The translations under genes and the position numbers were made by a program. This document shows positions 39,010-47,570 of a DNA stretch of 64,000 nucleotides, piece after piece. The stretch comes from Dyadobacter luticola. GTDB taxonomy: Bacteria > Bacteroidota > Bacteroidia > Cytophagales > Spirosomataceae. The DNA is taken from NCBI RefSeq assembly GCF_005860805.1, contig NZ_VCEJ01000004.1, forward strand, positions 1,488,001 through 1,552,000, read 5' to 3'. Position 1 is the stretch's first letter; every line of letters begins with the position of its first letter. The notes beneath the pieces were generated by a model. That model had not been told where the DNA came from. It was given only the letters and a program-made list of their open reading frames with translations, and did no database searches.

Positions 39010-39723
39010 TTATTCGGGATCTTCATCCTCATATTTATCTGATTTCTTTTTTTCTTCGGGTTTCCCTGCCAGCACAATCACGATCTCGCCTTTCACAGTT
39101 TTTTCTGAAAAATAGGTAATAACCTCCTGCAATGTGCCCCGCACATTTTCTTCAAAAATCTTGGAAAGCTCCCGAGACACACATACCTGCCGCTCAGCAC
39201 CGAAAAATTCGGAAAACTGCTGCAATGCTTTAACCAACCTGTGCGGAGATTCGTAAAAAACCATCGTGCGTTCTTCGGAAGCGAGGTTTTGCAGCCGGGT
39301 TTGTCTTCCCTTTTTATGAGGTAAAAAACCTTCGAAAGTAAAACGGTCATTGGGCAAGCCGGAGTTAACCAAAGCCGGTACAAATGCCGTTGGCCCAGGC
39401 AAACATTCTACCGGAATTCCCTGCCGGATACATTCACGCACCAGCAAAAAGCCGGGATCCGAAATCGCCGGCGTACCCGCATCGGAAACCAGCGCCATCG
39501 ATTCACCTTTCAAAATACGCTCGGCTACCCGCGTAACTGTCTGATGCTCATTGTGAATGTGGTAGCTGTGCATGGGCTTGGAAATACCCAGGTGTTTCAG
39601 CAGCGTGCCCGAAGTGCGCGTATCTTCCGCCAGCACCACGTCCACGCTTTTGAGGACGTTGATGGCACGCAGCGTAATGTCTTCCAGGTTGCCGATCGGG
39701 GTAGGTACGATGTATAATTTCAT
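39010..39723 (-). CDS. rsmI: 16S rRNA 2'-O-methyltransferase RsmI
   Basis: It methylates the ribose of C1402 in 16S rRNA. The 237-residue product begins MKLYIVPTPIGNLEDITLRA and carries AEDTRTS, SDAGTPAISDPGF and FYESPHR, all diagnostic of the tetrapyrrole-methylase-like RsmI family. A charged low-complexity tail (KPEEKKKSDKYEDEDPE) ends the protein. It is the first gene of a minus-strand operon with one-base gaps to the DUF4105, inositol-monophosphatase and DinB-like genes. Confidence 0.96.
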   Translation of the reverse strand: MKLYIVPTPIGNLEDITLRAINVLKSVDVVLAEDTRTSGTLLKHLGISKPMHSYHIHNEHQTVTRVAERILKGESMALVSDAGTPAISDPGFLLVRECIRQGIPVECLPGPTAFVPALVNSGLPNDRFTFEGFLPHKKGRQTRLQNLASEERTMVFYESPHRLVKALQQFSEFFGAERQVCVSRELSKIFEENVRGTLQEVITYFSEKTVKGEIVIVLAGKPEEKKKSDKYEDEDPE

Positions 39724-39765
39724 TGTGAATGCCGGGCAAACTTGGATGTAAAAATCTGCCCGAAA

Positions 39766-40008
39766 TTATCCCTTTTTTTCAAAGATTTCATCGATTGCCG
39801 CTGCCAGTTTGCGGTCCTTGTCGGTCACCACGTCCCCTGCATCATGTGTATTCAGCTCAAATTCGACCTTATTGTACATATTCGTCCAGTAAGGGTGGTG
39901 GTCCATTTCATCCACGGTATAAGCCACCTCAGTCATAAACCGGAATGCTTCCTTGAAGTCTTTGAATGTGAAGCTCTTTTTCAGCTTGTTATCTTCTTCC
40001 TGCCACAT
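39766..40008 (-). CDS. 4a-hydroxytetrahydrobiopterin dehydratase (pterin carbinolamine dehydratase)
   Basis: The ATG at 40008 gives 80 residues and is supported by an AGGAG Shine-Dalgarno sequence (40013-40017); the frame itself is open from 40083. The pattern [24 protein letters not shown], then [20 protein letters not shown], contains the catalytic His pair and the THD motif. The enzyme recycles the pterin cofactor of aromatic amino-acid hydroxylases or acts in related pterin chemistry. No hydroxylase is in the window. It lies 42 bases upstream of rsmI and may share its transcript. Confidence 0.9.
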   Translation of the reverse strand: MWQEEDNKLKKSFTFKDFKEAFRFMTEVAYTVDEMDHHPYWTNMYNKVEFELNTHDAGDVVTDKDRKLAAAIDEIFEKKG

Positions 40009-40012
40009 GGTT

Positions 40013-40017
40013 CTCCT
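40013..40017 (-). promoter_or_regulatory. Shine-Dalgarno site of the pterin dehydratase gene
   Basis: AGGAG on the minus strand, four bases before the ATG at 40008. It decides this start over the upstream in-frame ATGs. Clear Shine-Dalgarno sites are rare in this window. Confidence 0.65.
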
Positions 40018-40136
40018 GTTAATGTTTAAAAAAATACTTTCAATGTTGACCGACTCAATTCTAAATACCATGCCACCCACCACTTACTAAGAAAAACGCC
40101 CGCGTCTTTTACTCCCGGCATTATTCCTGTACAGCC

Positions 40137-40167
40137 TTCGACCAATCGTTTTTGGTCCCTATATTTG
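40137..40167 (+). promoter_or_regulatory. Bacteroidota-type promoter for osmC-thyA-TRIC
   Basis: TTCG at 40137-40140, a 19-base spacer and TATATTTG at 40160-40167, an exact -7 consensus. Transcription would start near 40174, before the ATG at 40200, which excludes the in-frame ATG at 40152. Confidence 0.55.
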
Positions 40168-40199
40168 AACTTTGTTCTGGTAGAAATCCTTTCCAATTT

Positions 40200-40628
40200 A
40201 TGAAAGTAGAACTCGTCCGCGTCAATGATGCCTTCCATTTTGAAGGCAGCGGCTCCTCCGAAATTAAAGTACATACCGACGGCGCGCCAGACATTGGCGG
40301 CCACAATCTGGGCGTCCGGCCGATGGAATTATTGTTGATGGGCCTCGCCAGCTGCAGTGCCATTGATGTGGTTTTGATATTAAAAAAACAGCGTCAGGAA
40401 ATCTCCGATTTTCGCATCAGCGTGGAAGGTGATCGTGAACAAGAGCCTGATACACAGCGCAAACCATTTACAAAAATTCATTTGGTTTTCAAATTAGCGG
40501 GTAATCAACTGGACGAAAATAAAGTGAACCGCGCGATCGGCTTATCAATGGAAAAATATTGCTCGGCGACTGCTCAGCTCGAAGCCTTGGCAGAGATCAC
40601 ATATAGTGTTGAAATCGCTACTGTTTAG
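40200..40628 (+). CDS. OsmC/Ohr family protein
   Basis: Start at 40200 gives 142 residues beginning [10 protein letters not shown]. The fold markers [22 protein letters not shown] and [11 protein letters not shown] each carry one of the two cysteines of OsmC-like peroxidases, so it probably reduces organic hydroperoxides in the cytoplasm. It resembles the YhfA-like branch of OsmC proteins more than Ohr itself. The promoter at 40137 fits this start. thyA follows 35 bases downstream and the TRIC channel after that, a likely three-gene operon. Confidence 0.88.
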   Translation: MKVELVRVNDAFHFEGSGSSEIKVHTDGAPDIGGHNLGVRPMELLLMGLASCSAIDVVLILKKQRQEISDFRISVEGDREQEPDTQRKPFTKIHLVFKLAGNQLDENKVNRAIGLSMEKYCSATAQLEALAEITYSVEIATV

Positions 40629-40663
40629 CAGGTTATCTTTCAAAGTATTCATTTCAAAAATCA

Positions 40664-41485
40664 ATGCAACAATACCAGGATTTACTGCGCCACATTCTTC
40701 AAAATGGCGTCCGGAAAACAGACCGCACCGGCACCGGGACGATCAGCGTGTTTGGCTATCAAATGCGTTTCAATCTGAAAGACGGTTTTCCGCTCGTGAC
40801 GACTAAAAAGGTGCATACCAAATCCATCATTTACGAGCTGCTATGGTTTTTGAAAGGGGATACCAACATTAAATACCTGAAAGACCACAATGTGTCGATC
40901 TGGGACGAGTGGGCCGATGAAAATGGCGATCTCGGGCCGGTGTACGGCAAACAGTGGCGCAGCTGGCAAGGCGCAAACGGTAAATCCGTGGACCAGTTGC
41001 AAGAGGTTTTGAAACAATTGAAAAATTCTCCGGATTCGCGCCGGATTATGGTTTCAGCCTGGAATCCTGCGGAGCTTTCGGAAATGAAATTGCAGCCCTG
41101 CCACGCCTTATTTCAATTTTACGTGGCACCGGCGGATTCCGAAGCAGGTGAAACGAGAGGTAAACTTTCCTGCCAGCTTTACCAGCGCAGCGCGGATGTT
41201 TTCCTGGGCGTACCTTTCAACATTGCCAGCTACGCTTTGCTCACGATGATGATCGCGCAGGAATGTGATCTGGATCTGGGCGATTTTGTCTGGACTGGCG
41301 GAGATACGCACATTTATCTGAATCATTTGGAGCAAGTGGATCTGCAACTTAGCCGCGAGCCGCGTGCGTTGCCTCAAATGGTTTTGAATCCCGAAATCAA
41401 AAATGTGCTCGACTTCGAATTCGAGGATTTTGAATTGAAAAACTACAATCCCTGGCCGGGTATTAAGGCGCCTGTGGCTGTTTAG
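40664..41485 (+). CDS. thyA: Thymidylate synthase ThyA
   Basis: It converts dUMP to dTMP with methylene-tetrahydrofolate. The 273-residue product has the catalytic cysteine Cys146 in [12 protein letters not shown], preceded by [16 protein letters not shown], and the substrate-binding block [20 protein letters not shown]. The product is nine residues longer than the 264-residue E. coli enzyme. It is 35 bases after the OsmC-like gene and 12 bases before the TRIC-channel gene. Confidence 0.97.
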   Translation: MQQYQDLLRHILQNGVRKTDRTGTGTISVFGYQMRFNLKDGFPLVTTKKVHTKSIIYELLWFLKGDTNIKYLKDHNVSIWDEWADENGDLGPVYGKQWRSWQGANGKSVDQLQEVLKQLKNSPDSRRIMVSAWNPAELSEMKLQPCHALFQFYVAPADSEAGETRGKLSCQLYQRSADVFLGVPFNIASYALLTMMIAQECDLDLGDFVWTGGDTHIYLNHLEQVDLQLSREPRALPQMVLNPEIKNVLDFEFEDFELKNYNPWPGIKAPVAV

Positions 41486-41497
41486 TAGTTCTGCAAA

Positions 41498-42106
41498 ATG
41501 GGCATCCAGTACATTTTAGAGATTATTGGCACATTTGCATTTGCCATTTCGGGTGCCCTGGCCATGAAAGACCAGAAGTACCAGGACTGGTTTGGTGCCA
41601 GCTTCACCGCATTTATTTCCTCAATCGGTGGCGGAACGTTGCGGGATATCTTACTCGGCAGCTATCCGCTGGTCTGGATCAGCGACATTACTATTATTTA
41701 TGCCATCATTGCGGGCATTATTACCACCTTTATTTTTTACGAATTTTTGCTGATGCTCAGGAAAACACTTTTCCTTTTCGACACTTTTGGAATCGCGTTA
41801 TTTACAATCGTAGGAACTGAAAAAGCCCTGCATTTGGGCGTGAGGCCAGAAATTGCCGTGATAATGGGCGTTTTTACCGCGACGATGGGCGGCGTGATCC
41901 GGGATGTGATGACGAACGAAATCCCGATCATTTACCGGAAGGAAGTATATGCAACTGCATGCCTCGCCGGGGCATGCAGTTATTTGTTGCTCGATAAGCT
42001 GGGTGCCGGACGAAATGTCGCTTTTATATCTGCCTCCCTGGTCATTATCGTCATCCGGATCCTGGCAGTACGCTACGAGTGGAGCGTCCCGCGGTTTTTC
42101 CGGTAA
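41498..42106 (+). CDS. Trimeric intracellular cation (TRIC) channel family protein
   Basis: The 202-residue product has six or seven membrane helices in two repeated halves, each marked by a glycine-rich motif followed by RD: SIGGGTLRDILLG and TMGGVIRDVMTNEIP. This is the bacterial YadS/UPF0126 form of TRIC channels, which conduct monovalent cations; a possible link to glycine uptake has been reported for relatives. Only three bases separate its stop codon from the convergent DUF2911 gene. Confidence 0.9.
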   Translation: MGIQYILEIIGTFAFAISGALAMKDQKYQDWFGASFTAFISSIGGGTLRDILLGSYPLVWISDITIIYAIIAGIITTFIFYEFLLMLRKTLFLFDTFGIALFTIVGTEKALHLGVRPEIAVIMGVFTATMGGVIRDVMTNEIPIIYRKEVYATACLAGACSYLLLDKLGAGRNVAFISASLVIIVIRILAVRYEWSVPRFFR

Positions 42107-42109
42107 TCC

Positions 42110-43018
42110 TTATTTCTTCTTTTTCTTTCCTTTTGAAACCGTCGCAACTGCTTGTTTCGTAGTTACTTTCGGCTGAATTTCCGCAATCGTTTTCTCGATT
42201 TGTCCTTTGAAAAAACTGTTGAATGCATTGTCGGAAGGTGTCCCCAGTGTCAAAGCTTTTTGCGCGACAGGCAATGCTTCATTGTATTTGCCGAGCTTGG
42301 CAAGAATCGCAGCTTTGAGGTATAGATTATAGTAACCTTCTTTCAAACCAATCGCTTTGTCAGCCATCGATAACGCGATCGGTAAATCTTTTCCTTTTGA
42401 CAATAAATAAGCCGCGCCACTTTCCAAAGTTTGAATGTCCTCCGGTTTTTCGGCGATAGCCTTGTTTAAAGCATTCATCGTCAGGCTTTCTGTCTTCACC
42501 GAAATCGGCACAGGCACATTTACCGACGACCAGGAAAGATTCAAGTAGGCCGTGCTATCGCTGGTCGGATCGACTTTGATGGTGAATGCTTCATGGTACG
42601 CGGATGAAGTGGGTACCACCTGCACTTTCGCCACGTCGTCGGCTTCGTTGTAGGATTCTGTTCCCTGATCAAACTTTTTGTTCAAAATTACCGTCCAGGC
42701 TGCGCCGGAGGGAATGGATAGTAACGCATATTTTCCGGCAGGTACCGTGCGGCCGCCGAACGAAAATTCTGTGCTGGCTTCTAATGTTGTCGGCGAGTTT
42801 GCGCCAGTCCGCCAAAGCTGGTTGTACGGCGCCAATGTGGAGCTGTCCGCAAATACTTTGCGGCCTTTAAGGGTTGGCCTAGAATACTTTATCGTGAAAT
42901 CGGTGATGCCGATCGTCTGCATGACCATCGCGCCCTGGCTTGGCGCAGGCGTGCGCTGGGCGATAGAATGTGTCAAAAGCAGGGTGGTCAGGGCAAGGGA
43001 AAGTAGATACTTTTTCAT
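42110..43018 (-). CDS. DUF2911 domain protein with C-terminal TPR-like repeats
   Basis: The 302-residue product has a signal peptide (cleavage near SIAQR, about residue 20). The DUF2911 domain (about 25-170) carries ITDFTIKYSRPTLKGRKVF, YNQLWRTGANSPTTL and VPAGKYALLSIPSG. Residues about 185-275 look like tetratricopeptide helices (YYNLYLKAAILAKLGKYNEALP). The tail ends in a run of lysines (SKGKKKKK). The protein is exported; function is unknown. It is divergent from the NUDIX gene (74-base gap). Confidence 0.88.
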   Translation of the reverse strand: MKKYLLSLALTTLLLTHSIAQRTPAPSQGAMVMQTIGITDFTIKYSRPTLKGRKVFADSSTLAPYNQLWRTGANSPTTLEASTEFSFGGRTVPAGKYALLSIPSGAAWTVILNKKFDQGTESYNEADDVAKVQVVPTSSAYHEAFTIKVDPTSDSTAYLNLSWSSVNVPVPISVKTESLTMNALNKAIAEKPEDIQTLESGAAYLLSKGKDLPIALSMADKAIGLKEGYYNLYLKAAILAKLGKYNEALPVAQKALTLGTPSDNAFNSFFKGQIEKTIAEIQPKVTTKQAVATVSKGKKKKK

Positions 43019-43092
43019 TCTGGCAAGGTGGTTTGTGGCTGCTGTGGTTTAAACTTGTGGTGAAATTAGAATGAAAAAATCAGATACCCTAC

Positions 43093-43632
43093 ATGAAACG
43101 AAACAGTTTGCTCGCCCTGCTCGACAGCTACCAGCCCGAAAAGGGCGAGGAGGAAAAAATGTATCAGGATACCATTGCATTTGTCCGGGAAAATGAAAAT
43201 TGTTTTGAAAGAACATTGCTGAAAGGCCACGTAACCGCCTCCGGTTGGGTACTTTCCGAAGATAAAAGTGATGTTCTGCTCATGCACCACCGCAAGCTAG
43301 ACAAGTGGTTTCAGCCTGGTGGACATTGCGACGGCGACCCGGATGTGGAAGACGTAGCCCGAAAGGAAGTGTGGGAAGAAACCGGCATCCAGCATTTAGA
43401 AGTATTGAAAAATGGCATTTACGACGTGGACGTGCATTTGATCCCGGCCAACAAAGACATTCCGGCGCATTACCATTATGACATTCGCTTTGTATTCCAA
43501 ATGCAGGATGAGCAGCCGATTTTAGTCAATAGTGAATCGCGGGACGTGCAGTGGGTGCCTGTCGGGGAAGTTCATAAACTGAATAATTCTGAGTCGATCA
43601 TGCGAATGGTGCGTAAGATCAGTTTTTTATGA
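43093..43632 (+). CDS. NUDIX hydrolase
   Basis: The 179-residue product has a NUDIX box, GGHCDGDPDVEDVARKEVWEETGI, split here as residues GGHCDGDPDVED and VARKEVWEETGI. The two metal-binding glutamates of EExG are present, but the usual Arg of the RE pair is Lys and the first Glu of the box is Pro. GGH instead of GG(K/R) before the box is seen in a known subgroup. It should hydrolyse a nucleoside diphosphate linked to another group; the substrate is not predictable. The last 14 bases overlap the convergent protease gene. Confidence 0.88.
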   Translation: MKRNSLLALLDSYQPEKGEEEKMYQDTIAFVRENENCFERTLLKGHVTASGWVLSEDKSDVLLMHHRKLDKWFQPGGHCDGDPDVEDVARKEVWEETGIQHLEVLKNGIYDVDVHLIPANKDIPAHYHYDIRFVFQMQDEQPILVNSESRDVQWVPVGEVHKLNNSESIMRMVRKISFL

Positions 43633-45286
43633 ATTTCAATGTCCGCTCCTGATTCTCGACTTTGAGATGGATCAGATAAAGTCCTGCCGGTAATTGTCTG
43701 GTGTTAATGTTATGCTTTTCTGAAAGTCGCGTAGCTGATTTGAAATGTGAGCTGCCCGTTGCGCCGTAAATGTTCAACTCGGCATTTTTCCCAACCAATG
43801 TTTGCGGGATCGTCAATGTTACTTCGGCGTGCGCAGGATTTGGAGAAACGACGACTGCTTGTAACATTTCCTTCTCCGTACCCAGCGGCATAAATTCATT
43901 TTGGATAATCTCCTCGGCTTTGGTCACACTCGGCACGCCATAACCGATCATATTATCCGGATTGGCAGCATTGTGACCCGATTTTTTCAAAACATAAATA
44001 ATCTGCTGGGCGGTAAGACTGGGATGCTCCTGCCAAAGGACAGTGGCCAGGCCCGCAATTAACGGGGAAGAAAATGAAGTTCCATTTGAGCTGGATGCCG
44101 TACCGGCAGTTGTCCCCACGATCGCCCCGGCGCCCACGGCGGAAATGTCCGGTTTCATTTGGCCAGCCGCATTTGGCCCCACAGAGCTGAATGCGGCATA
44201 AGTCCGGTCATACGTTGTAGCGCCGACACTCAACACAGAATCCACATCGGCGGGAGCAGAAATGTAATGCCAGCTTTTGTTCCCATCATTTCCAGCAGAA
44301 ACAGTGACGATCATGCCCGTGCGCGTCGCAATACGAGCTGCGCGGCTTATAATGGTCGTTTTACCATCCATATCTTCGTAAGTATGGTTGTAGGCATCGG
44401 TATCAAATTCGCCATCGAATGTGGTGTAACCCAGCGATGAGTTGATCACGTCTACGCCAAGGCTATCTGCGCGCTCAGCTGCCAGCAGCCAGGTAATTTC
44501 TTCGTAAGGCGATTCTCCGCCGTCATTTTCAGTATGATATAATGCAAAAGATGCTTTGAATGCTGCCCCGATCATGGTACCCGGCTGGTAGGCGGCGATC
44601 GTCGACAGCACATTCAAACCGTGCGAACCGTTGTTGTAAACGTTGCCATCGCGGTCCACGAAATCGTGGGTATCCACAATGCGCTTCTCGTCGCGCGGTG
44701 TTTTCAGAAAACCCACTTCTTCACCCTGGGAAAAACCATTGTCCAGGATAGCGACAAGCATTCCCTCACCGTGCAGGCCTTTTTGATGCAGCGCAGGCAC
44801 TTCCATCAATGCCAGCTGCGCATTCATGCTGCCGTAAGAAAGCGGCTCTTCTTCGGTTTCGAATTTTTTATTGATGGCAGATACTCTTTCAATGCCCGGC
44901 GATTGAGATGTAAGGTTAGCAACCGGCAAATCGAGTTCGATACCTTTAAAAAATGCCAGCTTTTTAATCGCGGCAAGTTGCGTCGCCGAAGCTTCAACCA
45001 GCGAACCATTGAACCATCGGGAAGAATAAATGATCGTCGCGCCGGTTTGTTTGACGGCAGCAATATAGGCAGGATTAACTGGAAAGTCTCGGCTGGAAAT
45101 TGGAATGTTCTGGCGTGTTCTTCTGGAAATAGCCCTTTCTGAGAGGTATTCGGCAGGTTTTGCCACCGTGTAGGGAGAGTTGGCTTTGTCATTGAACAAA
45201 ACCAGATATCGGGGATTGGTTTGCGCAGCACATTCGAGGATGGCGGCGCAGATGAAAGCAAGTGTGAGTAGCAAATTTTTGGTCAT
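43619..45286 (-). CDS. Subtilisin-like serine peptidase (S8) with T9SS sorting domain
   Basis: The 555-residue product has a signal peptide (near ECAAQ, residue 22) and an N-terminal prodomain-like region (about 25-150). The S8 catalytic domain has the triad Asp in AILDNGF, His in GSHGLNVLS and Ser in GTSFSSPLIAG, with the oxyanion Asn in VSAGNDGN. A C-terminal type A sorting domain (VVSPNPAHAEVTL, LPAGLYLIHL, LKFIKN end) sends it through the type IX system to the outside. Its start overlaps the lipoprotein stop codon by four bases (ATGA). Confidence 0.93.
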   Translation of the reverse strand: MTKNLLLTLAFICAAILECAAQTNPRYLVLFNDKANSPYTVAKPAEYLSERAISRRTRQNIPISSRDFPVNPAYIAAVKQTGATIIYSSRWFNGSLVEASATQLAAIKKLAFFKGIELDLPVANLTSQSPGIERVSAINKKFETEEEPLSYGSMNAQLALMEVPALHQKGLHGEGMLVAILDNGFSQGEEVGFLKTPRDEKRIVDTHDFVDRDGNVYNNGSHGLNVLSTIAAYQPGTMIGAAFKASFALYHTENDGGESPYEEITWLLAAERADSLGVDVINSSLGYTTFDGEFDTDAYNHTYEDMDGKTTIISRAARIATRTGMIVTVSAGNDGNKSWHYISAPADVDSVLSVGATTYDRTYAAFSSVGPNAAGQMKPDISAVGAGAIVGTTAGTASSSNGTSFSSPLIAGLATVLWQEHPSLTAQQIIYVLKKSGHNAANPDNMIGYGVPSVTKAEEIIQNEFMPLGTEKEMLQAVVVSPNPAHAEVTLTIPQTLVGKNAELNIYGATGSSHFKSATRLSEKHNINTRQLPAGLYLIHLKVENQERTLKFIKN

Positions 45287-45957
45287 TGTTTTCCAAAATT
45301 TTCAATGGTGGTAATTTCTTTCGAGCCTGATAAGACGATTCCTTTTCCTAAGCAATCTGCTTTGTGACAGTATTGCAAGTTAAGCCGCTCACGCCTTATC
45401 AGTCCAACATTTTGCGCATATATTTCAATATACTTCTTTCTGGTCAAAAGTGTGGAGTCGTCCTGCCTGATTACCGTGATGGTATTTTCAAAAACCTGAT
45501 TTCCAATCTGGTAAGACTTTCCGGTTTCCGTAATCCGGGAAATACTTTCAGTACGCGCATTATATGCATTGACATTCCAGATCGCCCCTTCATATGCTGG
45601 GAGGGTCAATTTTATTACTGGCTGGCCATTTTCTAACTCAAAAATACGGTTCTCTGTCTGCCAGATCGCTGACACAGAGTCAGTTTGCCGGTTAGTAAGT
45701 TTTAAAGATGAATATCCGATAGCGAAAGCTTGGCCGCCGTCCGACTTTTTAAATGCCTCGCCGATTTTCCTTCTGTATTTTAAACTATGCAGCTGATCTG
45801 TTTTACCAATTTCAAATGTCGTTTTATCAACCCGAAAATCGGAATATCTGCCTGTTTCTAATAAAAAATAAGGATTATCCGCCGGTTTTGTAGCTTCGGG
45901 ATGGGAGCAGGAAGCGATGCCTACAATGAGGCACAGCGCAAATTTTTTAGCAAGCAT
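45283..45957 (-). CDS. Uncharacterised lipoprotein
   Basis: The 224-residue product has a lipoprotein signal with the lipobox IASC; the lipidated residue is Cys17. The mature part is beta-rich and polar, with WNVNAYNARTES and YCHKADCLGKGIVLSG near the end, where two cysteines could form a disulfide. I recognise no domain. It sits 17 bases after the glutamate-synthase-like gene and overlaps the protease gene by four bases, so it is probably made together with the protease and could be a chaperone, inhibitor or surface partner of it. That link is an inference from position. Confidence 0.75.
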   Translation of the reverse strand: MLAKKFALCLIVGIASCSHPEATKPADNPYFLLETGRYSDFRVDKTTFEIGKTDQLHSLKYRRKIGEAFKKSDGGQAFAIGYSSLKLTNRQTDSVSAIWQTENRIFELENGQPVIKLTLPAYEGAIWNVNAYNARTESISRITETGKSYQIGNQVFENTITVIRQDDSTLLTRKKYIEIYAQNVGLIRRERLNLQYCHKADCLGKGIVLSGSKEITTIENFGKQ

Positions 45958-45974
45958 GTGTATAAAGTGTTCTT

Positions 45975-47567
45975 CTACGCGACTTTTTCGCCGGGTATCT
46001 CACGACCTCCGAGATACTGGCAATCCAGCAATGCTTTCATGCCATTATAGGGGACGATTGTTTTCAAATATCCATAATTATTCGCCAGCGAAATAATGCT
46101 GTTGTGATCGCCCATGGAAATATCGACATCATTCATATCAAACTGGCAAGGGTGCTCATATCCGGTTGCGTGCGTGATTTCAATAATCTCTTTGGCCAGC
46201 GTGGTCATGTAATTATTGAAACGCTGACTTTTTAAGGCGGGATCAATGCCGGATTCCAGCCACTTATTATTGGTTGTAATACCCGTCGGGCAGCGGTTGG
46301 TGTGACAAATCTGCGCCTGGATGCAGCCAATCGACATCATGGCTTCGCGCGCAACATTGATCACATCGGCGCCCATGCAAAACGCCATCACAGCCTGAGC
46401 TGGCAGGCCGAGTTTACCGGAAGCGATGAATGTGATTTTGTCGGTTAAACCCCTCTTTTGGAAAATCTTGTAAACGGTACTGAATGCAAAAACAAGCGGC
46501 AGGGAAACGTGGTCGGCGAAAGAGGGTGGGGCAGCGCCGGTACCGCCTTCACCGCCATCGATGGTGATAAAGTCTGGGCCCTTGCCGGTTTCGACCATCA
46601 GATCTGCCAGCTGTTCCCACATATCGGTTTTACCTACGGCCGATTTAATCCCGATCGGCAAGCCAGTTTTTTCAGCCATTTCTTCAATGAAATCAATCAT
46701 GCTGCGGATATCCGAAAATGCGCTGTGGTACGGTGGCGAAACCACATCCACGCCCATCGGTACCTGCCTGATCTCGGCAATTTCTTCGGTAATTTTGCTG
46801 GCTGGCAGGACGCCGCCTTTCCCGGGCTTGGCACCTTGCGAAAGTTTCAGCTCGATCATCCGGACAAAGGGATTATTCTCCGTCATTTTGATCAACTTCT
46901 CCATCATAAAATTTCCCTCATGATCGCGCACACCGAAGTAGGAGGTACCCATATTGAAAACCACGTCGGCCCCGAATTTGTGGTAGGGCGACAAACCTCC
47001 TTCGCCGGTGTTGTGATAATTCCCGAATTGGTAAGAACCTTTATTCAACGATTCCACCGCGCGCGACGAAAGCGAGCCGAAGCTCATTGCGCTGACATTC
47101 ACGACAGAACGCGGCCGGTAGGGACGTTTTCGGTTGTGGTAAATGCCGATTACTTTGGCGGCAGGTATGGTATAGTGGTTGGGATCGTTTCCGTTTTTGA
47201 CGTGGTGACTGTGTGTCGAATCCAGCTTTAAAGGCAGCATGGCCGGTTTTACAAAAACATAACCCGGCTCTTGCATGTCCTGATCTGTACCGAAACCCTG
47301 GTAGTTGTTTTCTTTTTTAGCAGAAGCGTATATCCAGGATCGCTGGCGTCGGTTGAAAGGCAGTTCTTCTCGGTTGTTGGCGACAATGTACTGTCGGAGC
47401 TCAGGGCCGATGGTTTCGAGCCAGTAGCGAAAATGACCCAGCAGCGGGAAGTTATGCTGGATGGTATGCTTTCGCTGCAAAACATCGCGTAAAGCGACGA
47501 TGATCAACACCACTAAAATGTAAATCCATACAGGAATTGCTGCCAGGAAATTGATTGCGCTACCCAT
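45975..47567 (-). CDS. FMN-binding glutamate-synthase-like protein
   Basis: The 530-residue product has one N-terminal membrane helix (about 10-26) followed by the FMN-binding TIM barrel of glutamate synthase large subunits. It has SAMSFGSLSSRAVESLNKG, GEGGLSPYH, ISMG and the FMN/iron-sulfur-type stretch IGCIQAQICHTNRCPTG. The amidotransferase and GXGXG domains are missing, as in the stand-alone GltB-like family. The oxidoreductase function is unknown and glutamate synthesis is not assured. Three bases separate it from aroA. Confidence 0.9.
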   Translation of the reverse strand: MGSAINFLAAIPVWIYILVVLIIVALRDVLQRKHTIQHNFPLLGHFRYWLETIGPELRQYIVANNREELPFNRRQRSWIYASAKKENNYQGFGTDQDMQEPGYVFVKPAMLPLKLDSTHSHHVKNGNDPNHYTIPAAKVIGIYHNRKRPYRPRSVVNVSAMSFGSLSSRAVESLNKGSYQFGNYHNTGEGGLSPYHKFGADVVFNMGTSYFGVRDHEGNFMMEKLIKMTENNPFVRMIELKLSQGAKPGKGGVLPASKITEEIAEIRQVPMGVDVVSPPYHSAFSDIRSMIDFIEEMAEKTGLPIGIKSAVGKTDMWEQLADLMVETGKGPDFITIDGGEGGTGAAPPSFADHVSLPLVFAFSTVYKIFQKRGLTDKITFIASGKLGLPAQAVMAFCMGADVINVAREAMMSIGCIQAQICHTNRCPTGITTNNKWLESGIDPALKSQRFNNYMTTLAKEIIEITHATGYEHPCQFDMNDVDISMGDHNSIISLANNYGYLKTIVPYNGMKALLDCQYLGGREIPGEKVA

Positions 47568-47570
47568 ATT

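Noticed and set aside
39736..39765. Inverted CGGGCA/TGCCCG repeat between rsmI and the pterin dehydratase gene
   Set aside because: The arms are only six bases with a long loop and no T tract on either strand; too weak to call a terminator or operator.
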